The notes: generated by a model not told the origin, from the letters alone. A stretch of 64,000 nucleotides of DNA from an uncultured Aquimarina sp. (GCA_947498785.1 CANMLS010000022.1:19047-83046), one strand, 5' to 3'. Shown: positions 38,468-47,851, numbered from the stretch's first letter. A program made the numbers and translations.

Positions 38468-40039
38468 ATGATACTTACAGAATGGTTTATTTTTTTTCTG
38501 ATACTACAGGCAATTCATTTCTTAGGAACTTGGAAATTATATACTAAAGCAGGACGAAAAGCATGGGAAGCTATTATTCCTGTGTACAACGCCGTTATTT
38601 TAATGAAAATAATAAACCGCCCTTGGTGGTGGGTAATACTCCTATTTATTCCTGTAATTAATGTAATTATGCTCCCTGTTATATGGGTAGAAACCATTAG
38701 AAGTTTTGGTAAAAACTCCTCTACCGATACTATTCTTGTGGTTGCTACTTTAGGATTCTACATTTTTTACATTAACTATATGCTTGATGTTACTTATATA
38801 GAAAATCGAGACCTAAAGCCAAAAACAGCTACAGGAGAATGGATAAGCTCTATTCTATTTGCTGTAGTTGCCGCAACGATAGTGCATACATATTTTATGC
38901 AGCCTTATACTATTCCCACAGGTTCTTTAGAAAGAACATTACTTGTTGGGGATTTTTTATTTGTGAGTAAATTTCATTATGGCGCTCGAACACCAATGAC
39001 CGCAGTATCTTTTCCAATGGTACACGATACCATACCAGTAGTAAAAACAAAATCCTACTCGAGCAAACCACAATATCCATATTTTAGATTACCTGGATTT
39101 CAAGACATTAAACGTAATGACATTGTCGTTTTTAGTTGGCCAATTGATACTGTTAGATATTTTAGAGATCAATCAAAATTAAGTTATTACAAACCCATTG
39201 ATAAAAAATCAAATTATGTAAAACGATGTGTAGGTATCCCCGGTGATTCTTTATCTGTAGTTGATGGATATGTATACATTAACGGAAAGCAGAATAAGCT
39301 ACCAGAACGTGCACAAGTACAGTTTTCTTATGTTGGAACGTCAAAAGGTAGTAATTTCAATCCGCAAAATTTATACGAACGTTATCGTATTAAACCAGGT
39401 GAATTTGGTTTTTATAGCAATACTGAGTTTAGAGCAGCAGGAATGACAGAAGATGCTGCTAACCAATTTAAAAACCACCCTAACGTAGCTAATATTCAAC
39501 GAAATATAATACCAAAAGGGCAACCTGATCCTGGTATTTTCCCTAATAATGGTAAAGTAAACTGGAACTCTGATAATTTTGGAGCAATTTATATTCCAGA
39601 AGCTGGAAAAACTGTAAAGATGGATCTTAAAAGTTTTTCATTATATAGAAGAATTATTGAAGTATACGAAGGTTCTGAGCTTGGAATTGATAATAAACTT
39701 ACCGTAAATGGTACACAAGTTTTATTAAATGGTGAACCTATGGACTCCTATACTTTTAAACAAGATTATTATTGGATGATGGGTGATAATCGTCACAATA
39801 GTGAAGATAGTCGTGTATGGGGTTACGTACCTGCCAATCATATTGTTGGAAAGCCCGTATTTGTATGGTTTAGTTGGGATTCTAATGCCAAAGGATTGTT
39901 CAACAAAATAAGATGGGAACGTATGTTTACTACCGTTGGCGGTAGCGGAAGTCCTGTTTCTTATTTTAAGTATTTCCTAATTGTTTTAGCGGGGTGGATT
40001 ATTTATAGTCAATATCGAAAAAAGAAAAAAGGCGCTTAA
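38468..40039 (+). CDS. lepB: Signal peptidase I with N-terminal DUF5684-like domain
   Basis: A 523-residue leader peptidase, much longer than the 200-330 residues of other bacteria. The N-terminal 110 residues contain several membrane segments with GRKAWEAIIPVYNAVI and PWWWVILLFIPVINV, matching DUF5684. The catalytic Ser153 lies in YTIPTGSLERTLL and the general-base Lys252 in NYVKRCVGIPGDSL. The box E motif MGDNRHNSEDSRVWG is near residue 440. A large insertion separates these motifs. It cleaves signal peptides of exported proteins at the inner membrane. It lies 53 bases after dapB. Confidence 0.95.
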   Translation: MILTEWFIFFLILQAIHFLGTWKLYTKAGRKAWEAIIPVYNAVILMKIINRPWWWVILLFIPVINVIMLPVIWVETIRSFGKNSSTDTILVVATLGFYIFYINYMLDVTYIENRDLKPKTATGEWISSILFAVVAATIVHTYFMQPYTIPTGSLERTLLVGDFLFVSKFHYGARTPMTAVSFPMVHDTIPVVKTKSYSSKPQYPYFRLPGFQDIKRNDIVVFSWPIDTVRYFRDQSKLSYYKPIDKKSNYVKRCVGIPGDSLSVVDGYVYINGKQNKLPERAQVQFSYVGTSKGSNFNPQNLYERYRIKPGEFGFYSNTEFRAAGMTEDAANQFKNHPNVANIQRNIIPKGQPDPGIFPNNGKVNWNSDNFGAIYIPEAGKTVKMDLKSFSLYRRIIEVYEGSELGIDNKLTVNGTQVLLNGEPMDSYTFKQDYYWMMGDNRHNSEDSRVWGYVPANHIVGKPVFVWFSWDSNAKGLFNKIRWERMFTTVGGSGSPVSYFKYFLIVLAGWIIYSQYRKKKKGA

Positions 40040-40057
40040 TACACACTGTTTATAAAA

Positions 40058-40687
40058 TTGAGTACTCCTATACTACATCCAATGTATTTTGGAACTATTG
40101 CACAATATATAGTAATAGCAAAAGCAGCATCTATTATTTTTGAAAACGAAGATAATTACCAAAAACAAACTTATCGTAATCGTACTTATATTTATGGTGC
40201 AAACGGCAAATTACTTCTAAGTATCCCTATAAAACATATCGGAAATAAAGGAAGGCAGCTATATAAAGATGTTCGTATAGAAAATGATTTTCCTTGGCAA
40301 TCATTACACTGGAAATCGCTCGAAACTGCTTACAGAACATCTCCATTTTTTGAGTATTATGAAGACGAATTTGTACATCTATTCGAAAAACCAAAAAAAT
40401 TCCTTTTAGACTTCAACTATGAATGTATGCAAGCCATATATGATTGTTTACAATTAGATACGCCATACACAAAGACCAGTGAATATATCAAAAGTCCAAA
40501 AGAATATATAGATTTAAGAACTCTCATAAACGCAAAAAAAGAAAAACCATATTCTTTAGCATCTTACATTCAAGTTTTTGAAGCAAAACAAGGATTCATC
40601 CCTAACCTTTCTATTCTTGATTTGCTTTTTAATGAAGGAACTAATGCTTTGACCTATTTAGAAAATCAATCTATTGTAGATGATTAG
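40058..40687 (+). CDS. WbqC family protein
   Basis: A 209-residue protein read from TTG 40058; ATG 40082 is an alternative. Family features are HPMYFGTIAQYIVIAKA at the start, the central IPIKHIGNKGRQLYKDVRI, WQSLHWKSLETAYRTSPFFE and EYIDLRTLIN. WbqC-like proteins are linked to O-antigen or surface-sugar biosynthesis, but their reaction is not firmly known. In Bacteroidota the gene commonly follows lepB, as here (18-base gap). It overlaps the DUF6122 gene by 8 bases. Confidence 0.85.
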   Translation: MSTPILHPMYFGTIAQYIVIAKAASIIFENEDNYQKQTYRNRTYIYGANGKLLLSIPIKHIGNKGRQLYKDVRIENDFPWQSLHWKSLETAYRTSPFFEYYEDEFVHLFEKPKKFLLDFNYECMQAIYDCLQLDTPYTKTSEYIKSPKEYIDLRTLINAKKEKPYSLASYIQVFEAKQGFIPNLSILDLLFNEGTNALTYLENQSIVDD

Positions 40688-40988
40688 ACCAATTCTGCAT
40701 TATAGTCTTCATTTTATAGTTCCACTAATTATAGCACTGCTCTTCTTTCCTAAACAATGGAAAAAAGTATATCTAATTTTTTTAGGAAGTATGTTAATTG
40801 ATCTTGATCATCTTCTTGCCAGTCCTATTTTTGATCCAAATCGATGTAGTGTCGGTTTTCATCCTCTACATACTTATTATGCAATTGCAGTATATTGCAT
40901 ATCTCTTTTTTTTACAAGATCAAGAATCATTGGACTAGCATTGATATGGCATATAATTACAGATCAATTGGATTGTTGGATGATGTAA
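40680..40988 (+). CDS. Small membrane protein, DUF6122-like
   Basis: A 102-residue integral membrane protein with about three hydrophobic segments (LHFIVPLIIALLFFP, VYLIFLGSMLIDLDHLL, YAIAVYCISLFF). Conserved polar residues inside them (LIDLDHLLA, HPLHTYY, IWHIITDQLDCW) give His/Asp patterns reminiscent of membrane metal-dependent hydrolases. I recall it as DUF6122, without a known function. It overlaps the WbqC gene and ends the parA-to-WbqC run. Confidence 0.75.
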   Translation: MIRPILHYSLHFIVPLIIALLFFPKQWKKVYLIFLGSMLIDLDHLLASPIFDPNRCSVGFHPLHTYYAIAVYCISLFFTRSRIIGLALIWHIITDQLDCWMM

Positions 40989-41077
40989 ATGTGGATAATA
41001 TCATCCATTTATAAAATATTTATTACATTTATTATGAAACTATATTAATGTTTCTTGTTTAATCTAACCTCTCATAT

Positions 41078-41848
41078 ATGAATAGATTTCTATTTTTCGC
41101 TATACTTTTAGTTATATTTTCTTGCCAGGAAAAATCCAAAAATAATTCTGATCAAAAAGCAATAGAACAAGATACTATCCCTAAAATAGAATTAAAAAAA
41201 CTTGATACTATATCTATTGATCCAAAATGGGGAAATAAACTTTCTGAAAAAGAGATCAAATCAATTTTCAACAAGAGAGTAAAAATGCGATTTGATATCG
41301 AACACCCTATTCATCAGGCATATTCATATACCGATGAATCAGGCAAATATTATTTGGTATTATCCTTATCAGAATATATTCTAGAAACAGATGGGAAAAA
41401 TGATACTCTAAACGATAAGTTACAATCTCTTTATCTGACCAATGAAGACAATCGATTCAAAAAGAAATCCAGTATCAGCGATGAAATAGATAAAGATTGG
41501 GAAAGCTCGATTTCGTTTTGGAATAAGTATTCAGAATTGTCTGACTTAGACAAAGACGGAATAGTTGATCTTATATTGGTTTATGGAACTACTGGTCAAG
41601 ATATGTATGCAGACGGCAGGATGAAAATTATGATATATCACAATAAAAGGAGAATTACAATTAGACATCAAAACAGTGATTATGGTGGACGACTAACCAA
41701 AATCAATGGACAGTTTTATGGATTACCTATAGAGATACAAAAAGCTGTTAAAGAAAAAATGAAACTAATGACAGCAAATAAACATGCCATCTTTTCTAAA
41801 GGCTGGGAACAAAAAATGGCAAAAGAAGCCACTGATATACAGGATTAG
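41078..41848 (+). CDS. Hypothetical lipoprotein
   Basis: A 256-residue envelope protein not assigned to a family. The lipobox is VIFSC (Cys16), followed by QEKSKNNSDQ. A single LDKDGIVDLILVYG segment resembles an EF-hand/FG-GAP-like calcium loop (about 160-173). The C-terminal region is basic and helical. It lies 89 bases after the DUF6122 gene and is followed by a 541-base gap; no operon partner is evident. Confidence 0.75.
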   Translation: MNRFLFFAILLVIFSCQEKSKNNSDQKAIEQDTIPKIELKKLDTISIDPKWGNKLSEKEIKSIFNKRVKMRFDIEHPIHQAYSYTDESGKYYLVLSLSEYILETDGKNDTLNDKLQSLYLTNEDNRFKKKSSISDEIDKDWESSISFWNKYSELSDLDKDGIVDLILVYGTTGQDMYADGRMKIMIYHNKRRITIRHQNSDYGGRLTKINGQFYGLPIEIQKAVKEKMKLMTANKHAIFSKGWEQKMAKEATDIQD

Positions 41849-41958
41849 TCAATAAACAATTGAGTATCTTTTTTTCTATTTAAAACCTTCATCATTTTGA
41901 GGTAGACTCAAACTCTTTATTAATTTTAAAGCTAAGCTCTAATGAATCAACTTTATCT

Positions 41959-42167
41959 TTAAAACAAATCCATGTTAGCAGTTCCTTCTTCATAGCTATA
42001 TAGTATTGCTAATAGCAGTATATATAGTAAAATACTTACTATTAATGCTAAAGGAATTCCTAAAATCCACTTGGTTGTATTATTTTTAACTCCTAGTTTT
42101 TAAGCCCCCATTTTACAGGAAATACACCTATTACAACCACTATGATAAAAAAAAGTACAATACTCAT
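41959..42167 (-). pseudogene. Frameshifted small two-helix membrane protein
   Basis: In the 541-base gap 41849-42389 the minus strand from ATG 42167 encodes a hydrophobic start (SIVLFFIIVVVIGVFPVKWG) that stops after 24 residues. A one-step frame change near 42095 opens NNTTKWILGIPLALIVSILL, a second hydrophobic helix, then YSYEEGTANMDLF and a stop at 41959. Joined, these give about 70 residues with two membrane helices. It could be a decayed gene, a sequencing slip or two unrelated frames. Nothing else is recognised in the gap. Confidence 0.4.
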
Positions 42168-42389
42168 TATTCATTATTTTTAAAAACATACAGTAAATTC
42201 TATAAACTCACTTGTGTATCTGTTTTTTTATCTATCGATTTTATTTATTTGGTAAATATAGAACTATGTAGGCTTCTTTAAAATAGTAATATATATTTGT
42301 TGAATATGATTAAATATCTGGAAAGTAATTTACCTTAATAACATCTACCTTTTCAAAATCAACAAGAACTTATCACAATGCGATATACA

Positions 42390-43406
42390 TCAAGGTTTTA
42401 CCATAGAAAATATAGGGTAATGGTCAGACAACTCAAGGTCATAACTTTTAAAATTTAATACTTCAAATTCTTTGGGAACTAATATAAAATCAATTCTAGC
42501 TGGAAACAATTCAAATTTAAATGTTTTACCAAAACCTTTTCCTGCCTTTTTAAAGCTATCCTGAAGGTTTTCTGACCTAATCTTGTCATACATATAAGAA
42601 TATGCAGTATTATTAAAATCTCCCATTACTATAGTTTTATATGGTGAAGATTTCATGTGTTTTATAAGCTGTTCTGCCTGGTTTTGTTGTTTTTTAAACG
42701 AATTTGCAATTCGTCTTACTAATTTTTGTGAATCTGCTTTAGCAAGTTCATCTGTCTTACTATTAATTCCATGAGATTGAAAATGTACATTATAAACTCT
42801 CAATGTATCCGATTTTATTGCAATATCAGCAAAAATGGCATTATTGACTGTTTTTTCAAAATCCAGAGATCCTTTATCGACGAAGGGATATTTTGAAAAA
42901 ATAACCAACGCTAATTCTCTATTATTACTATTAAAATATTCGTATTTGTTTTTATACTGAGTAAAATCAGTATCTGGATTATTATAGTATTCCTGAGCGC
43001 AAAAAACATCAATATTTTGTTCTTTAATCAATTTAGAAATTTGTTGTGGTATAGAATCCGAATCTATCCATTTAAAACGATTAAAACTATGTACATTATA
43101 ACTCAATAAGGAAATACCATCACTTGTATCTACAGAAGATTTCCCTCTCAATTTATACAAAGATGAGACATGAGATACACCCAAAAGAAGTACTACTAAT
43201 GGAAGTATCATTTTTTTATTAAGCAATATTACCCAATACACTAAAAAGATCAGGTTCACTATAATAAAAACAGGTACCATCAAACTTAATACAGACAACA
43301 GAGGAAATGTTTTTGGAGAAACATAAGGCAATAGATAAGATAATAACAACGCAAAGGCTGCGATAGAATTCATCACAAAGACAATCTTGTTAATTATTTT
43401 CCTCAT
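42390..43406 (-). CDS. Endonuclease/exonuclease/phosphatase (EEP) family membrane protein
   Basis: A 338-residue protein with three hydrophobic segments in the first 85 residues, followed by an EEP (DNase I-like) domain. Metal and catalytic motifs: LLSYNVHSFNR (about 100-110), CAQEYY with the Glu, YNVHFQSHG, VMGDFNNTAYS (Asp/Asn pair) and the terminal LSDHYPIF with Asp-His. The catalytic domain probably faces the periplasm. Substrate (nucleic acid, phospholipid or inositol phosphate) cannot be told. It starts 2 bases after the rhomboid stop codon, at the end of the leftward mutL-rhomboid run. Confidence 0.9.
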   Translation of the reverse strand: MRKIINKIVFVMNSIAAFALLLSYLLPYVSPKTFPLLSVLSLMVPVFIIVNLIFLVYWVILLNKKMILPLVVLLLGVSHVSSLYKLRGKSSVDTSDGISLLSYNVHSFNRFKWIDSDSIPQQISKLIKEQNIDVFCAQEYYNNPDTDFTQYKNKYEYFNSNNRELALVIFSKYPFVDKGSLDFEKTVNNAIFADIAIKSDTLRVYNVHFQSHGINSKTDELAKADSQKLVRRIANSFKKQQNQAEQLIKHMKSSPYKTIVMGDFNNTAYSYMYDKIRSENLQDSFKKAGKGFGKTFKFELFPARIDFILVPKEFEVLNFKSYDLELSDHYPIFSMVKP

Positions 43407-43408
43407 AA

Positions 43409-44287
43409 TTATTCCTTACCTGCTTTAAACAAAAAGTCTTTTTCTTCTTTGGTTAGGCTATCATATCCACTTTTACTGATTTTGTCGAGAATAGCATCAA
43501 TCTGTTTCTGGTTTGGGCTTTTAGCCGAAGAAACTGTAGCTCTATTTGGAGTGGTTTTACGAGTTTTTGATTTATGTACTGTCTTTAAAGGACTCTTCTT
43601 TTTAGGTTTAAACATATTGGTAAATCCATCAATTAACCTTTCGAACCATCTTCCTATATCATTCCCTTTTTTAAGTTGAACCGCATATAGATATCCAAAA
43701 ACCGCTCCGCCTAAATGTGCAATTAAACCACCAGCATTACCCGAAGTTGGTATCTGAATAAGATCAGACAATACCACAAACACTCCTATTTGCCATAATT
43801 TAACATTAAAAAAGAAGATTCGTATTTCAGAATTTGGAGTATACGCTGCAATAAAAATCATGATAGCACGAACAGCCGCAGAAGCACCAATAAGATATGC
43901 TAACGTTCCATTTAACACAGGAAAAAGATTATATGCTAATACAAATAATAATCCTCCACAAATAGCGCCTAAGAGGTAAATGGTAAGAAATCTTTTTTCT
44001 GTAAATAAGTTAAGTACATATTGTCCAAACCAATACAAAACCAACATATTCCAGAAGATATGCCAGAAATCAAAATGTAAAAAACTGTAAGTAAGTACAC
44101 TCCATGGCTGTACTAGTAAACTCTCGGCGTCAACAGGTAGTACAAACCATTCCATTAATACACCCGAGGATGTTTTAAACATCCAGGAACCCAGTGTTGC
44201 GAATAAAAACAACACTACATTAATAACAATCAGCTTAATAATTATATTAGCTGTTTTAAACTGATATGTTAGATTATTACCTGTCAT
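43409..44287 (-). CDS. Rhomboid-family intramembrane serine protease (second of two)
   Basis: A 292-residue rhomboid. ATG 44287 was chosen because it lies one base after the stop of the first rhomboid; a longer frame from 44350 would overlap it by about 60 bases. Six membrane helices; helix 2 has HFDFWHIFWNMLVLYWFG, the catalytic Ser136 lies in LIGASAAVRA and His191 in LIAHLGGAVFG. The usual GxSG is GASA here, but the Ser-His dyad remains. A hydrophilic C-terminal tail (about 215-292) is rich in Lys, Ser and Thr. Confidence 0.9.
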   Translation of the reverse strand: MTGNNLTYQFKTANIIIKLIVINVVLFLFATLGSWMFKTSSGVLMEWFVLPVDAESLLVQPWSVLTYSFLHFDFWHIFWNMLVLYWFGQYVLNLFTEKRFLTIYLLGAICGGLLFVLAYNLFPVLNGTLAYLIGASAAVRAIMIFIAAYTPNSEIRIFFFNVKLWQIGVFVVLSDLIQIPTSGNAGGLIAHLGGAVFGYLYAVQLKKGNDIGRWFERLIDGFTNMFKPKKKSPLKTVHKSKTRKTTPNRATVSSAKSPNQKQIDAILDKISKSGYDSLTKEEKDFLFKAGKE

Positions 44288-44288
44288 A

Positions 44289-45041
44289 CTAATACCAACG
44301 TCTATCGTTAAACGAATTCTTTTTCCAATACCACATGGTGATAAAACCAATCACCGCTCCTCCAATATGTGCCCAATGTGCTACATTAGAAGGCCCTAAA
44401 ATTGCTTGACCCGTTATACCTGAATATAAGTCGAATAAAAAATATCCTCCAATCAGATACTTTGCCTTAATAGGAACAGGAATAAACATAATGTATAAAG
44501 GCAAATTAGGATATAACACCGCGAATGCAGCCAATATACCAAAAATAGCTCCAGAAGCTCCTACCATAGGAGTAACATACGCCCCAATCATTTTTTCTGT
44601 TATTTCCTGAGGGATATTAGGGTCAACACGATATTGACCAGAAGCAATAGTATTTTGTATAAAATCATTGATTTCAGAAGGAGAAAACCCTGCAGTCAAA
44701 TATGCTTGATATCCAGGACTAAATTTGAAATAAGTAAAAAGAATTTGAAAACCAGCTGCTCCAAGACCCGAAAAGAAATAAATAAAAAGAAACTTTTTTT
44801 GTCCAATAGAACTTTCTAAATGACTTCCAAACATGTATAAAGCAAACATATTAAAAAAGATATGTCCAGCACCACCATGCATGAACATATGAGTAATAAT
44901 TTGCCATATCTGGAAATTATCATTTTTTGGAAACCAAAGTGCAAATAGTTCGAATGCTTTATCTCCCAGAGTCATAGACCCTACAAAAAAAATAACATTA
45001 ACAATCAATAAGCCTTTTACTGTATCTGTAATTCTTCCCAT
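44289..45041 (-). CDS. Rhomboid-family intramembrane serine protease (first of two)
   Basis: A 250-residue rhomboid protease. ATG 45041 gives the start MGRITDTVKG and lies 7 bases after mutL; a start at 45071 would run into mutL. HMFMHGGAGHIFFNMFALYM marks helix 2, GASGAIFG carries the catalytic Ser163 and AHWAHIGGAVIG the His225, so the dyad is canonical. Rhomboids cut substrates within the membrane. It is followed directly by a divergent paralog, a tandem arrangement common in Flavobacteriia. Confidence 0.92.
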   Translation of the reverse strand: MGRITDTVKGLLIVNVIFFVGSMTLGDKAFELFALWFPKNDNFQIWQIITHMFMHGGAGHIFFNMFALYMFGSHLESSIGQKKFLFIYFFSGLGAAGFQILFTYFKFSPGYQAYLTAGFSPSEINDFIQNTIASGQYRVDPNIPQEITEKMIGAYVTPMVGASGAIFGILAAFAVLYPNLPLYIMFIPVPIKAKYLIGGYFLFDLYSGITGQAILGPSNVAHWAHIGGAVIGFITMWYWKKNSFNDRRWY

Positions 45042-45048
45042 GTATTTT

Positions 45049-46926
45049 TTAAAATTTCTTATCGATTTCATCTACGGTTAACGTAATGAAAGTCGGCTTA
45101 TTATCAGGTGTAATTGCTGGTTCTGTACAAGCAAACAAGCTATTTACCATATATTGCTGTTGTTCTTGTGCTAACTCTACTCCTGTTCGTACAGCTATAC
45201 TCTTTGCTATAGATCGAGCTAACAAATCTGTTTGTGAAAAACCACTATCAGGCACTTCGTTTTCGAGGTCATGAATCAATTGCTCTAATAATAAGGAAAC
45301 TTCTTTTTCTGAAGTTACTGATGGTATTGCGGTAATTTCAATTTCGCTTAGTGATTGCTCAGCAAAAACAAATCCCATATTTTCTAACTGTTCTTTTACC
45401 GTTTCAAGAAGTGCTATCTCTTTTTTAGAAAAAGAAAGCGTAAGCGGAAATAATAGTTGTTGACTCACTGCACTAGCCATTGTGATATTTCGTAATAACT
45501 CCTCGTATACTATTCTTTCATGAGCTCGATGTTGATTAACAATCACCATTCCACTCTTAATAGTGGTCACTATATATTTTTTTCGAAGCTGATATGTAGT
45601 ATGATGTCCTATTTTCTTATCATCTGATTCAAATAAAGAACCTGTAACTTCTGTACTTTCGAATTCTACCGAAGAAAAATCATTCTCTACCGTTTTTGTC
45701 GGTGTTACTTCTGCATCAAGTCCAACATATAGATTTTCCCAACTTCCTGCTGATTCCTTTTTAAAAGGAGTATAACCTTTATCTGAAGATGAAGAACCTC
45801 CTCCTGATGTTTTTTCATCTTTAAATGGGTTAAAACTTCTATCTACTTCTATCGTTGGTGTTTGAACTGCTTTACTTTTATATTCATAAGGAGTATCCAT
45901 TGAAGAATCTCTATCAAAATCTAACACCGGAGCTACATTAAATTGTCCTAAACTATGTTTTATAGAAGAACGTAGCATAGCATATAAAGCATGTTCATCT
46001 TCAAATTTGATTTCAGTCTTTGTAGGGTGAATATTAATATCTATCGAGATAGGATCCACGGTAAGGTATAAAAAATAGCTCGGATGCGATTTATCTTTTA
46101 ACAATCCCTCGAACGCAGCATTAACAGCATGGTTTAAATATGGGCTCTTTATAAATCTATTATTGACAAAGAAAAATTGTTCTCCTCTTGTTCTTTTAGC
46201 ATATTGCGGTTTTCCAACAAAACCATGTATAGTAACTAAATCTGTTTCTTCGGTAACTGGAACCAGTTTTTCATTCGTCTTTCCTCCAAAAATATTTACA
46301 ATTCGCTGGCGATCATTAGAGCTTGGCAGATTGAAAACTTCTGCTCCATTATGATACATATCAAATTTTATGGTTGAGTGTGCCATCGCTACTCTATGAA
46401 ACTCATCGATGATATGTCTAAGTTCGACTGCATTAGATTTTAGAAAATTTCTACGCGCAGGAATATTATAAAATAAGTTTTTAACACTTATCGAAGTCCC
46501 TTTTGGGGTTACACAAACCTCTTGAGATGTAACTTCACTGCCTTCTATTTTTATTTCTGTACCTACTTCATCTTCTTCTTGTTTCGTCTTTAGTTCGACA
46601 TGTGCAATAGCAGCTATAGAAGCAAGAGCTTCACCTCTAAATCCTTTTGTTTCTAATTGAAAAAGGTCTTCTGCAGTTTTTATTTTTGAAGTTGCATGAC
46701 GTTCAAAACTTAGCCTTGCATCGGTTACACTCATCCCAGAACCATCATCAATAACCTGGATCAAAGTTTTTCCAGCCTCTTTAATGATCAATTTAATATA
46801 GGTTGCTTTAGCATCAATAGCATTTTCCAGCAACTCCTTCACTACCGAAGCTGGTCTCTGAACCACCTCTCCTGCAGCAATTTGATTAGCTACGTGATCT
46901 GGTAAAAGTTGAATAATGTCAGACAT
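45049..46926 (-). CDS. mutL: DNA mismatch repair protein MutL
   Basis: A 625-residue MutL. The GHKL ATPase motifs are intact: NQIAAGEVVQRPASVVKELL, VIDDGSGM and the KGFRGEALASI loop. A low-complexity linker (about 345-410) joins the C-terminal dimerisation domain. In the endonuclease motif DQHA(x)2E(x)4E the sequence reads VNQHRAHERIVYEE, with Asn464 where metal-binding Asp is expected (codon AAT at 45535-45537). The C-terminal CPHGRP-type motif reads CTEPAITPDNKP. In B. subtilis MutL and human PMS2 this Asp is needed for nicking, so nuclease function may be reduced. It follows the small membrane protein gene with no gap (TAA then ATG). Confidence 0.95.
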   Translation of the reverse strand: MSDIIQLLPDHVANQIAAGEVVQRPASVVKELLENAIDAKATYIKLIIKEAGKTLIQVIDDGSGMSVTDARLSFERHATSKIKTAEDLFQLETKGFRGEALASIAAIAHVELKTKQEEDEVGTEIKIEGSEVTSQEVCVTPKGTSISVKNLFYNIPARRNFLKSNAVELRHIIDEFHRVAMAHSTIKFDMYHNGAEVFNLPSSNDRQRIVNIFGGKTNEKLVPVTEETDLVTIHGFVGKPQYAKRTRGEQFFFVNNRFIKSPYLNHAVNAAFEGLLKDKSHPSYFLYLTVDPISIDINIHPTKTEIKFEDEHALYAMLRSSIKHSLGQFNVAPVLDFDRDSSMDTPYEYKSKAVQTPTIEVDRSFNPFKDEKTSGGGSSSSDKGYTPFKKESAGSWENLYVGLDAEVTPTKTVENDFSSVEFESTEVTGSLFESDDKKIGHHTTYQLRKKYIVTTIKSGMVIVNQHRAHERIVYEELLRNITMASAVSQQLLFPLTLSFSKKEIALLETVKEQLENMGFVFAEQSLSEIEITAIPSVTSEKEVSLLLEQLIHDLENEVPDSGFSQTDLLARSIAKSIAVRTGVELAQEQQQYMVNSLFACTEPAITPDNKPTFITLTVDEIDKKF

Positions 46927-47220
46927 TTATCGTCGTGCAGTAAATATGGATAAATCAAAATCTATTATATACAAAAAGATAAAAATTAAGATTACCGCTA
47001 CATAAATTACTCTTCTATTAATTTCACGATTACCTCGATTACGACTTGAAGTACGAGCTTCTGCCCAATGAGCACCAAAATCTATATCATTTGTGGTATC
47101 CCGATATTTCGTAATTCTATTTTCAAAATCATAGATATTACCTTCACTTTTGCCCTCGTAGTATCTGGGTGTGTAGTTGAATCTTCGGTTTTTCCTTCTT
47201 TTTGGAATACTTAACTTCAA
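46927..47220 (-). CDS. Small basic membrane protein (between ribH and mutL)
   Basis: A 97-residue protein: basic N-terminus (SIPKRRKNRRFNYTPRYYEG), a polar middle and one C-terminal membrane helix (about 70-90, VIYVAVILIFIFLYIID). Its stop codon abuts the mutL ATG. Homologs in Flavobacteriaceae are sometimes named riboflavin synthase beta subunit only because they neighbour ribH; nothing in the sequence supports that. Function unknown. Confidence 0.85.
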   Translation of the reverse strand: MKLSIPKRRKNRRFNYTPRYYEGKSEGNIYDFENRITKYRDTTNDIDFGAHWAEARTSSRNRGNREINRRVIYVAVILIFIFLYIIDFDLSIFTARR

Positions 47221-47347
47221 AATCTATTCTATCTTTAGATTATCCAAATATACTTAAAATGCATTGTAATCTAAAGCTTTTAGCATTACAATAACATCAA
47301 AATATGAACAGCAAGGATTATGCCGCTTAGAATTAAATGTAAAAAAA

Positions 47348-47851
47348 CTATTTATAAAAGGTAGCGTCTTTGCGTAATTGCGCCATTTTGATCGCTGCAA
47401 TTGCCGCTTCTGTTCCCTTATTACCATGCTTCCCTCCTGACCTATCAATAGACTGTTGTAACGTATTATCAGTAAGAACACAGAAGATTACCGGGATATC
47501 AGAATTGATATTTAAATCTTTAATTCCTTGAGTAACACCTTCGCATACAAAATCAAAATGTTTGGTCTCTCCTTGAATCACAGAACCAATAGCAATAACG
47601 GCATCTAGCATATCATAAGACTCTTGCATTTTCTTACATCCATAAATCAATTCGAAACTACCTGGCACGTTCCAGCGTACAATATTTTCTTTTATTGCTC
47701 CACAATCTACAAAAGCATCGAATGCGCCTTGAAACAACCCTTCAGTAATACTTTCATTCCATTCTGAAACAACAATCCCAAATCGAAAGTTTTTCGCATT
47801 TGGGATAGTGTTTTTATCATATTGTGATAAATTTTTATTTTCTGTAGCCAT
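47348..47851 (-). CDS. ribH: 6,7-Dimethyl-8-ribityllumazine synthase
   Basis: A 167-residue lumazine synthase of the penultimate riboflavin step. Substrate-binding motifs are FGIVVSEWNESIT (about 29-41), VPGSFELIYG, IGSVIQGETKHFDFV with the catalytic His, PVIFCVLTDNTLQQ and the AGGKHGNKG-like SGGKHGNKGTEAA loop. Length is normal. It is 62 bases after the TPR gene and 127 before the small membrane gene, all leftward. Confidence 0.96.
   Translation of the reverse strand: MATENKNLSQYDKNTIPNAKNFRFGIVVSEWNESITEGLFQGAFDAFVDCGAIKENIVRWNVPGSFELIYGCKKMQESYDMLDAVIAIGSVIQGETKHFDFVCEGVTQGIKDLNINSDIPVIFCVLTDNTLQQSIDRSGGKHGNKGTEAAIAAIKMAQLRKDATFYK

Noticed and set aside
44288..44350. Longer start for the second rhomboid
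   Set aside because: The extension overlaps the first rhomboid and adds no hydrophobic or conserved sequence.
46927..47220. Riboflavin synthase beta-subunit name for the small protein next to ribH
   Set aside because: The true lumazine synthase is at 47348-47851; this protein is a basic single-pass membrane protein without any related motif.
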